A stretch of 29,676 nucleotides of DNA, from IMG/VR virus record IMGVR_UViG_3300027896_000156, positions 1 through 29,676 of that record. One strand, given 5' to 3'. Of this stretch, positions 15,268 to 21,848 are shown in pieces. Source of the DNA: a virus. Below the pieces are notes generated by a model, which was not told the origin of the DNA, did not search any database, and saw nothing but the letters and a program-made list of their open reading frames with translations. Within the stretch, counting starts at the first letter, position 1. Each line of letters begins with the position of its first letter. The position numbers were made by a program, and so were the translations under genes.

Positions 15268-16413
15268 TTAAGGAATTAAAGTGGTAGTTGTTGATGTAGA
15301 AGGCCAAATAGTAGTAGTTGTACTAGTTGTGCTAGTAATAGGACCACTATCGTCTGTTACAGCTCCTAATGCAGCAACCAATACAGTTTCAATTGCTGAA
15401 CTTAAAGATTGAGGAGCAGCAATTATTACAGTGCTGTCTTCATGTACATAAGCACCCCATTCGTATACAGATTTATCAAGTTCATTGAATTTGATATAAT
15501 AAGTATCATATGTAGTACCATCGCTTACCCAAGACTCAAAGTTCTCGTTGTAACCAACCATTCTATACAAATGTTTCAAATATCCAGCTTGATAGCTATA
15601 GAAGTTCTTTTCTAATTGTTGAATCTCTGCAGAAGTACCAGATGGATAAGAAGAACGTTGAGTGATTACAGGTTCTGCTACAAAATTACAAGCATCAGCA
15701 ACAATGAAATCTGCTGTAGTTGCAGGTCCACTATATACAAATGTACGGAAGTACATTCTGTCATATTCCCAAGGGAATGCTGCAACATCACATGGTTGAC
15801 CATATTTAGTTAATGGTTTACCAGAAATACGTAAGATTGCATTTTGATCATTACCAATTCTTTGGAATTGATAGAATGTGTTAAAGCTAATGTTATCAGG
15901 GTTGATACCAGGAGCTTGTTGTGTCAACTTAAGAATGAATGCATCAATCAAAGCTGGAACATCAACATCGCTACAAGGATTTTCACCACATGCTAAACAT
16001 GGTGCATTAACAGTTACACTACGAGTGAAACCATTGAAATACAATGTGTCAATGTAGCTAGAATGAGCACGCAAGGTTAATGTTACCACATCACCTGGTT
16101 TTACATTCCAACCTGCTACATCAGTAACTTGGTTAGCAGCAATTGGATTACCAACCACTTTATACCATTCAGTTACATTTGAACCAGTAGAAGAGATCTT
16201 ATCAGAACGCTTACTACCTTGTAAATATGTGTTTATTCTACCTTGTGCTAAATAGAAGTATGGTTTAGCAGCAATATTACCAGCGTTTGCAACACTGTAA
16301 TCACTTCTAAAGATACCAAACTGACCAGCTGTTAAGTTTTGTGTAGATCCAGCACTAGGTAGAGTATTTCCTACTGGAACCACAAAGAGCGTGGTTAATG
16401 AAAAATCGGCCAT
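15268..16413 (-). CDS. Abundant structural protein with Thr-rich C-terminal tail (candidate auxiliary head protein)
   Basis: The 381-residue protein is beta-rich with a short Cys cluster (PCLACGENPCSDVD, about 143-156). It ends in a Thr/Ser/Pro tail from about 357 to the stop with no folded domain after it. Codon choice (frequent ATC, AAC, GGT, CGT) resembles that of the major capsid gene more than the fibre genes and suggests high expression. Its leader is A-rich (AATAAAAAACACAATGG) without a Shine-Dalgarno site. It is bounded downstream by a strong hairpin. Its place after the capsid gene and two connector-type genes fits an auxiliary capsid or head-surface protein, but no family motif proves this. 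Confidence 0.6.
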   Translation of the reverse strand: MADFSLTTLFVVPVGNTLPSAGSTQNLTAGQFGIFRSDYSVANAGNIAAKPYFYLAQGRINTYLQGSKRSDKISSTGSNVTEWYKVVGNPIAANQVTDVAGWNVKPGDVVTLTLRAHSSYIDTLYFNGFTRSVTVNAPCLACGENPCSDVDVPALIDAFILKLTQQAPGINPDNISFNTFYQFQRIGNDQNAILRISGKPLTKYGQPCDVAAFPWEYDRMYFRTFVYSGPATTADFIVADACNFVAEPVITQRSSYPSGTSAEIQQLEKNFYSYQAGYLKHLYRMVGYNENFESWVSDGTTYDTYYIKFNELDKSVYEWGAYVHEDSTVIIAAPQSLSSAIETVLVAALGAVTDDSGPITSTTSTTTTIWPSTSTTTTLIP

Positions 16414-16441
16414 TGTGTTTTTTATTTAAATTGTAAAAAAA

Positions 16442-17173
16442 TTATTCGTTTGTTTGTATTCTATACACTGAGCTTTGTACTGCTGATTGGTTCTCTGTAT
16501 ACATTGCTAAGTTTTGAACTGTTATGTCTAAAAGCTCATCTTCTAGGTATAATTCAAGTTCACAATCAATATCTGTAGAATTTGTACCATCAAATCTTAC
16601 ATATCCAGCTTTATCTATATACTGAGGATACCTCATGTATGATATATTTATACTTGTGGGTGTAAATGTACCATCTGTAAATATACTTATCTCATCTGTT
16701 GATAATAGACAGAAAGTTTCTTGATATTCAAAAGATGGTCTATAATGTGTATTGTTCAATAAGAACTGTAAGTCACCATGTTTGGCCAAATCTCTATTTA
16801 TCCAAATCTTTCTATCTGTACAAGGTCCTTTATCTGCTAGTATATAACTATCAATATAGAACATGTATGTTGGTATCAATTCATGTATATCTGCAAACCA
16901 CTGACTTAATTCAGCATTCTTTAATGTTAAACTAAGTGGTTGATGATTATATGTAATCACCAAACTTTGTAGGTCTTCATAACGCTTTTTAAAAGCATCT
17001 AGTCCTAATCCTGAAACTGTACTAAATCCATCAACTTTCTGCTTAATCAACTTGATTTGACCTTCATTTAAAGCCAATATCTTATCTTCTAAGTTAATCT
17101 GTTGATGTTCGTTTGTTGATAGTTTATTTAGTTTCTGATCAATCTTATATAATAAACTATCTACTGGGATCAT
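16442..17173 (-). CDS. Virion protein, candidate head-tail adaptor
   Basis: The 243-residue protein starts with an amphipathic helical region (VDSLLYKIDQKLNKLSTNEHQQINLEDKIL, in pieces) and has a central beta part. A C-terminal segment, INISYMRYPQYIDKAGYVRF, is followed by an acidic strand-helix (ELELYLEDELLDITVQNLAMY). That last pattern, a beta strand with a short arginine-proline turn and then an acidic helix, is common in phage adaptor and ring proteins. Its ATG overlaps the TGA of the upstream gene (ATGA), implying translational coupling. Adaptor role is inferred from this and from position downstream of the capsid gene. Confidence 0.55.
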   Translation of the reverse strand: MIPVDSLLYKIDQKLNKLSTNEHQQINLEDKILALNEGQIKLIKQKVDGFSTVSGLGLDAFKKRYEDLQSLVITYNHQPLSLTLKNAELSQWFADIHELIPTYMFYIDSYILADKGPCTDRKIWINRDLAKHGDLQFLLNNTHYRPSFEYQETFCLLSTDEISIFTDGTFTPTSINISYMRYPQYIDKAGYVRFDGTNSTDIDCELELYLEDELLDITVQNLAMYTENQSAVQSSVYRIQTNE

Positions 17174-18138
17174 ACAGAAGCTAATTTTTTAGTTTTTAAT
17201 TTACCTTCTAGTGTTAATAGTTGGTCTTGATTATCATCATCAACAAGCATTCTCACTAAATCATCTTCATCTTTTGCTATTTCAAACTCACCTTCATATA
17301 TTTTACCATTAGGTTTAGATCTATATATAGAATGAGCAATTGCTTGTTTTACTAAATCTTTAATATGGAGCAAGTTTTCTTTCATGTCTGCAAATCTTCC
17401 AAACACTTCTACAGGGTTTAATCCTGCATATTTACCATTCTTAAATTCAGTTTGTTTTAATAAGTTATCCACTTGATTATATACCACTTCTTCTTTAGTA
17501 TCATCAGTGATAGGAAGTCCTAATAAGCGTGCCACCTTTTTCTTTCTTTCAGGTGTCATAGCATCAAATTTGATGATTGCTTTATTAATTAACTGTTTCT
17601 TCTTATACATCACTGCATTTTCAATTTCATCATCAGCTACATAAAACTGAGTGTCTGCAGGATATTCACCACGCTCCCAAGCTTGGTAGCTAGAAGCAAT
17701 TGTAGGATGAACTCTTAACCATGCAAAAGCTATTTCTCTTAAAGGTTGTGAAAAATCAAAATAATTATCACCATCCATAAGTTTTACTGGTTGTACATGT
17801 AAACTATCATCTGAAGATGTTGCTAACCCATAATTCCAGAATGAAGAACGAGGACCTAAATCAACATCACCTAGAGCTAATTCAAGTTTCTTTTTTAACT
17901 CTGTAACTCTTTCAATTTCAAGTTCTCTTTCTAATTTATCAGTAATTCTTCTGATGTAAGCAGCATTAGGATCAAGTCCTGTTCTATACTGACCATCTAA
18001 TTCTTTGTAAGGGTATTTGAATACACCTGTACCAGGTATTCTTGTTAAACCCTTTCTAGCTAATCCACCTTGCATTGTTTGCAATTGAGAATTGTTGTAA
18101 TCTTTCTTAATAGTAGAGATTTTACCTATCTTGCCCAT
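17170..18138 (-). CDS. Conserved crAss-like virion-region protein, function unknown
   Basis: I place the start at ATG 18138 (MGKIGKISTIKKDY), giving 322 residues. The longer frame to 18201 would add 21 residues of unlikely composition that extend into the hairpin-rich gap. The protein has a basic N-terminus, a helical central region (YIRRITDKLERELEIERVTE), FDFSQPLREIAFAWLRVHP near the middle, and an acidic region (EDDLVRMLVDDDNQDQL) before a basic end. It follows the capsid gene, as a protein of this type does in crAss-like genomes; there it is thought to be a virion component, but I know no defined role. It ends with TGA in an ATGA overlap. Confidence 0.6.
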   Translation of the reverse strand: MGKIGKISTIKKDYNNSQLQTMQGGLARKGLTRIPGTGVFKYPYKELDGQYRTGLDPNAAYIRRITDKLERELEIERVTELKKKLELALGDVDLGPRSSFWNYGLATSSDDSLHVQPVKLMDGDNYFDFSQPLREIAFAWLRVHPTIASSYQAWERGEYPADTQFYVADDEIENAVMYKKKQLINKAIIKFDAMTPERKKKVARLLGLPITDDTKEEVVYNQVDNLLKQTEFKNGKYAGLNPVEVFGRFADMKENLLHIKDLVKQAIAHSIYRSKPNGKIYEGEFEIAKDEDDLVRMLVDDDNQDQLLTLEGKLKTKKLASV

Positions 18139-18229
18139 GATGTAGTTGTTTTTTATTGGTTTAATTTGCAGATGGCACCCTTTTGAAGAGTAAGGCAACA
18201 AACATATAATTTATTCCTCCATCTGTGTT

Positions 18230-18322
18230 GAGAAGACTCCCCCTCTTTGGGAGGGGGGTAATTCTTCTCGGTTTTATTGCGAAACACCAATTTGGTGTCA
18301 GTCTAAGAATACTCTTCTTAGA
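18230..18322. promoter_or_regulatory. Three-hairpin region after the major capsid gene
   Basis: The 200-bp gap after the capsid gene holds three inverted repeats. TCTAAGAA/TTCTTAGA (18302-18309, 18315-18322) has a 5-nt loop. ACACCAA/TTGGTGT (18284-18290, 18292-18298) is almost a perfect palindrome. A GC-rich hairpin has an outer stem GAGAAGA/TCTTCTC (18230-18236, 18263-18269) and an inner stem CCCCCTC/GAGGGGG (18239-18245, 18251-18257). On the minus strand none is followed by a proper T-run, so attenuation or mRNA 3'-end protection of the capsid message is more likely than complete termination. Confidence 0.6.
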
Positions 18323-18338
18323 GAAGCTTTGTTTTTTA

Positions 18339-19892
18339 TTAGAATTGTGGAATTTCTTCAATCAAAACTGTACGTGATAAGTCTTCAATAAACACATCAC
18401 AACGGTCTTTCATCCAGATTTCATAACCAGGGAATTTGTTTGCAGAACTCATACCTTGAGACTTAGCAAAACCTAAGTGGTGACGAGTACCATCAATATA
18501 ACCCCAAGTCATAGAAGGAGCACCTTTCATTCTCACTTCACGGATGTTGTTAATCATAGAACCATCGCTCATAGGACTAACATCAAATACCATGAATACA
18601 GGTGTAGACTTTTTGTTTTGACCAAACTCTAAGTTAGTTTGAGGCAAATCCAATTCTTTCAAGTGAATAAGTTCAACACGACCTGTTTCACGTGTAACCA
18701 TTGCATCAAATGCAAAGTTGTATGTGATGTGTTGACCTTCACCTTGCATATAACGATTACCGCTATCTGCCATGAAAGTTAATCCTGAATTTAACGCATC
18801 ATTCTTTAAAGCTTGTTGAAATACATCAAAACCAGCTTCATTAGTGTACATTTTAACTCTACGATCCTTAACATCAACACGTCTGTAGAATAAGTCACCA
18901 AACACTGAACGAATCAAGTTTGCAGTGAACTCACCACGGTTGTATTGTACTAAGTTACCGTTATTTCTCATTCTGTGGTATACACCAGCAGAAGTACGTT
19001 TTAATTCTTGTTTAGAACCGTTAGTTTTAACAGTGCCTGGTTTAGCCCAGATCATACGTTTAACTTTCAATTCTAACATTGATTTACGCATCCAGAACTC
19101 AATAAATGGTTCCCATTTAACATCATTACGAGTTAAAGGTAATTGATTTCTACGTTGAGGAGCATATACTAAGATGTCTAATGGTTTACCAGAAGCATCT
19201 CTCATCATTTTATCATCAGCCCATTCGGTAATTTTGTGCTCATAACCATATGCTGATCCTAAAGATTCAAACATAGTGATTTGTTCACCCAAACGAGGTA
19301 AGCCTAATAAATCTTGATCAAACTCACCGATTGCAGCATCAACTAATTCCAACTCAATACCTGTTTGTAAGAAAACAGAACTAACATAATCTACAGTTGG
19401 ATTATCTGTTACAAGAGTGAAAGTGTACAAATATCCTACATTCCAAGGAACTGGATCTTTGGTAACATAAAAACGAGGACCATACTGACGAGTACCTACA
19501 GATACAATTGCATTTTTAGAGAACTCATTAGTATCAATTACTAATTGAAATTCTTGACCATCAATACCAGGTTTGTCTAAATCCTGAGTGCTTGTTGGAA
19601 TGTCAATGATTTTAGGGAATTTGTATGGAACTTGTACTTGCCACTTCCAAGCATCACTGTTATTGTCAATATAGTAAGGAGTAGACTTGTTAATCATGTC
19701 TAAGAAATCATTACTATACAAAGAGCTCTGAGTATACAAACTGATAATTTTCTTATCATAATCTGCTGGCTCTGTAGAGTGAAAACTTTCCAAGTGGTTT
19801 GCATCTGTCAATTTACCTACAGCACGCTTATCCATAGAAGCTACTCTTGCGTAAGTAAAACCAGTTAAACCTGGAATTGTCTGAATTGCCAT
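18339..19892 (-). CDS. Major capsid protein
   Basis: The 517-residue protein is the expected size and sits in the expected order (TerL, portal, scaffold, capsid) for the HK97-fold major capsid protein of crAss-like phages. It starts MAIQTIPGLTGFTYARVAS and has a long, charged N-terminal part. Regions such as FLDMINKSTPYY, RQYGPRFYVTKDPVPW, PLTRNDVKWEPFIEFWMRKS, and a late SPMSDGSMINNIREVRMKG to MTWGYIDGTRHH stretch follow. Codon use includes many ATC, AAC, CGT and GGT codons, unlike most neighbours, as in a highly expressed gene. It is preceded by the scaffold gene (31-bp A/T-rich gap) and followed by a hairpin cluster. The PGLTGFTYARVA peptide at 7-18 recurs in the phosphatase-like protein at 862-2136. 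Confidence 0.92.
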   Translation of the reverse strand: MAIQTIPGLTGFTYARVASMDKRAVGKLTDANHLESFHSTEPADYDKKIISLYTQSSLYSNDFLDMINKSTPYYIDNNSDAWKWQVQVPYKFPKIIDIPTSTQDLDKPGIDGQEFQLVIDTNEFSKNAIVSVGTRQYGPRFYVTKDPVPWNVGYLYTFTLVTDNPTVDYVSSVFLQTGIELELVDAAIGEFDQDLLGLPRLGEQITMFESLGSAYGYEHKITEWADDKMMRDASGKPLDILVYAPQRRNQLPLTRNDVKWEPFIEFWMRKSMLELKVKRMIWAKPGTVKTNGSKQELKRTSAGVYHRMRNNGNLVQYNRGEFTANLIRSVFGDLFYRRVDVKDRRVKMYTNEAGFDVFQQALKNDALNSGLTFMADSGNRYMQGEGQHITYNFAFDAMVTRETGRVELIHLKELDLPQTNLEFGQNKKSTPVFMVFDVSPMSDGSMINNIREVRMKGAPSMTWGYIDGTRHHLGFAKSQGMSSANKFPGYEIWMKDRCDVFIEDLSRTVLIEEIPQF

Positions 19893-19923
19893 TTTGTTAT
19901 TTTTTTAATTTTTGTTATATAAA

Positions 19924-21180
19924 TTATTGAAACCATGAAGTGGGTCTGACAGGAGCTTTAGATTTCACAGCACTCTTACTCGCCTGTCTAGCAACTTCTC
20001 CAAATAAATCATTAGATTTTTTGGTGATGCCATTCTTTTGAATTGTAGAGAGTGTAGGATCTTTTTCCAATATCTTCATTAATAAAGCTACCTTTACCTT
20101 CTTCTCATGATTCTCAGGACGCTTAAGTTCCAGAATTGTACGATCAAAATCTGTGAGTGTTTCTCCAGATGGTGTCTTATACTTATCTGTCACTAAGAAA
20201 TCTTGTAGTTCACTAGCCAATTTAGGATTGAGAGGAATACCATCAAACTCTTTCACTTTAAGCTTTTCTTGCAAAACATTTTGTACATTCTGCATATATT
20301 GTTGCTTAATAGCTTGTTGTTGTTGTAATTGTGTCTCTCTTTGTTGCTCTAATTGTTGAAGCTTTGCAGCTTCTTTTTTAACTAACACTTTATGATTTCT
20401 AGTTGCAACTGTTTCTAGATCACCATAATTTTTAAGTCTTTCTATTTCTGTTGTAATATCCTCAGGCTCAAAACCTTGATCAGCTAAAGCCTGTTTAATC
20501 ACTGCTATTTGATTTCCCTCTTCTTTAAGGTCCATCTCAGCAAAAGACTGTATTTTATTAAATGTACCGAAATATTCTTTAGGATCAACTCCTTTTACAA
20601 ATATGGCATCAAATGCTTGTTGATAATCTTCTCCAAATTGACCTATGAAGTTATTAACCACTTCAATAGCTCCTTTCTTTTTCTCAGCATTGAATCTTTC
20701 TAGAAACTCTTCAGGAGTGTTGATGGGTGTTTCTTCTTCTTCATCATCTTTAGAAAAGACACCTAATTTATATAGATCTTTAGATAGAGCAGTGAACTGG
20801 TTTGGTTCATCTGTTTCTTCAGGATCTTCTGTAGAAGTTTCAGCGACAGGAGCTACTGCCTTTTTTGGAGATTTAACAGGAGGAGTTTCTTCTTCATCTT
20901 CATCTTCCTCAGTATCATCAAAAAAATCTTCAATTGATTTAGAAGGATCTGGTGCTTCTGTAGTTTCTTCAGATGTAGTTGCAGCTTCTTTTTTACCAGG
21001 AGCTTTCTTTTCAGGAGTAGGAGGAGGTGTATCTTTTATATCCTGAATATCATCAGGATTAGCTGTTGATGTTTCTGGAGCAAATAAATCTTGTAAAAGC
21101 TCCTGACTTCCTGCACCAAACTCCATAGTATTCTCAATACTGAAGTTTCCCATAGAAGGGCTATCTAGATTTTCAGCCAT
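19924..21180 (-). CDS. Capsid scaffold / assembly protein
   Basis: The 418-residue protein has the composition expected of a scaffold: a very acidic, Pro/Glu/Asp/Thr-rich N-terminal ~130 residues (for example FFDDTEEDEDEEETPPVK), then a helical body. A Gln/Glu-rich coiled coil near 270-310 includes KLQQLEQQRETQLQQQQAIK, and the C-terminus is basic (SKSAVKSKAPVRPTSWFQ) and may bind the capsid shell. It lies directly before the major capsid gene and after the SPFH gene, with a 137-bp upstream gap that has a promoter-like site. No protease motif is visible, so any scaffold-cleaving protease must be elsewhere or absent. Confidence 0.8.
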   Translation of the reverse strand: MAENLDSPSMGNFSIENTMEFGAGSQELLQDLFAPETSTANPDDIQDIKDTPPPTPEKKAPGKKEAATTSEETTEAPDPSKSIEDFFDDTEEDEDEEETPPVKSPKKAVAPVAETSTEDPEETDEPNQFTALSKDLYKLGVFSKDDEEEETPINTPEEFLERFNAEKKKGAIEVVNNFIGQFGEDYQQAFDAIFVKGVDPKEYFGTFNKIQSFAEMDLKEEGNQIAVIKQALADQGFEPEDITTEIERLKNYGDLETVATRNHKVLVKKEAAKLQQLEQQRETQLQQQQAIKQQYMQNVQNVLQEKLKVKEFDGIPLNPKLASELQDFLVTDKYKTPSGETLTDFDRTILELKRPENHEKKVKVALLMKILEKDPTLSTIQKNGITKKSNDLFGEVARQASKSAVKSKAPVRPTSWFQ

Positions 21181-21212
21181 ATGTAGTTGTATTTAAATTG
21201 GTTTTCAAGTTG

Positions 21213-21243
21213 TAAAACTATATCAGATAATATTAATAACAAA
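21213..21243 (-). promoter_or_regulatory. Promoter candidate upstream of scaffold and capsid genes
   Basis: On the minus strand TTTG (21243-21240) is followed after 19 nt by TAGTTTTA (21220-21213), one base from TAnnTTTG. It sits 33 bp before the scaffold ATG, inside the 137-bp A/T-rich gap, which otherwise holds nothing recognisable. An extra promoter here would raise scaffold and capsid output over the rest of the operon. A/T-rich sequence makes chance matches likely, so the call is tentative. Confidence 0.38.
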
Positions 21244-21317
21244 GAGTTAAAGCTTATAAATGACTATTATTCAAGATAATATAGCATTAATATTTTTTAC
21301 TCTAATTAAAAATATTA

Positions 21318-21845
21318 TTATTCTTTAAAAACTGTAAACATTTTAGTGGTGACAATCCTTCCAAAATATACTTTAAGGACATTAACACCCATGTCATCAC
21401 ATTCAGATTTGAGTTTATTTTTTATCTGTGTTAAAGTTTTTCTATCTTTTATTTCTTCAAATGTACAGTCTGTTAGTAAATCAGCTATCACTCCTCTAGC
21501 TATATCATGTAAATTGTCAGCTGCATTGTTTGTATCAACCAACCATTTCTTAAACTCCACTATATCAAACTTAATAATTGGTTCTACGCTCACTTGTTTA
21601 TTGTCAGTAGTGGTGATATCTACAGCTGCTACATGGAATGTATCTATAGTTTTTATCACTGTATGTATTTCATCAATTATCGGGATTTTGAAATTAAGTC
21701 CCACTTTTAATGGATGTTTATATTTACCTAGTCTAAGTAGCACACCACCTTCATAACACCTGAGTATTGTCCATGGAGCTAAATAGTCTTTCCATTTTTC
21801 TCCAATCCACTCAAGTGAATTGATTATAATGTTACCATCTATCAT
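21318..21845 (-). CDS. SPFH / band-7 (stomatin-like) domain protein
   Basis: The 175-residue protein shows the stomatin/prohibitin signature: ILRCYEGGVLLRLGKYKHPL (28-47), VGLNFKIPIIDEIHTV (48-63), a VDITTTDNKQVSVEPIIKFDI strand pair, and a helix with DLLTDCTFEEIKDR followed by MGVNVLKVYFGRI. These match the band-7 order of e-GVV-RLG, PGL-F-IP-ID, T-D-Q-V-V, and late -G-V. It lacks the usual N-terminal hydrophobic membrane hairpin and the C-terminal coiled coil, so it is a minimal domain. It sits 3 bp after the portal gene and before the scaffold gene. SPFH proteins form large rings or cages on membranes in cells; a role in procapsid assembly at the membrane is only a suggestion. Confidence 0.82.
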   Translation of the reverse strand: MIDGNIIINSLEWIGEKWKDYLAPWTILRCYEGGVLLRLGKYKHPLKVGLNFKIPIIDEIHTVIKTIDTFHVAAVDITTTDNKQVSVEPIIKFDIVEFKKWLVDTNNAADNLHDIARGVIADLLTDCTFEEIKDRKTLTQIKNKLKSECDDMGVNVLKVYFGRIVTTKMFTVFKE

Positions 21846-21848
21846 AGA

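Noticed and set aside
18139-18201. Longer start for the gene after the capsid gene (21 extra residues)
   Set aside because: The extra residues read from the intergenic gap and do not look coding; ATG at 18138 with MGKIGK start and A-rich leader is better.
18161-18205. 14-codon frame with upstream GGAGGA after the capsid hairpins
   Set aside because: Too short to support as a gene by itself, and Shine-Dalgarno use is rare in this genome; kept only as a remark in the hairpin finding.
20645-21046. Plus-strand 133-codon open frame rich in Ser
   Set aside because: It lies antisense to the acidic N-terminal part of the scaffold gene; the Ser run is the mirror of GAA/GAT codons and there is no leader or neighbour support.
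21346-21756. Plus-strand 136-codon open frame
   Set aside because: It is fully antisense to the SPFH gene, whose band-7 motifs are clear.
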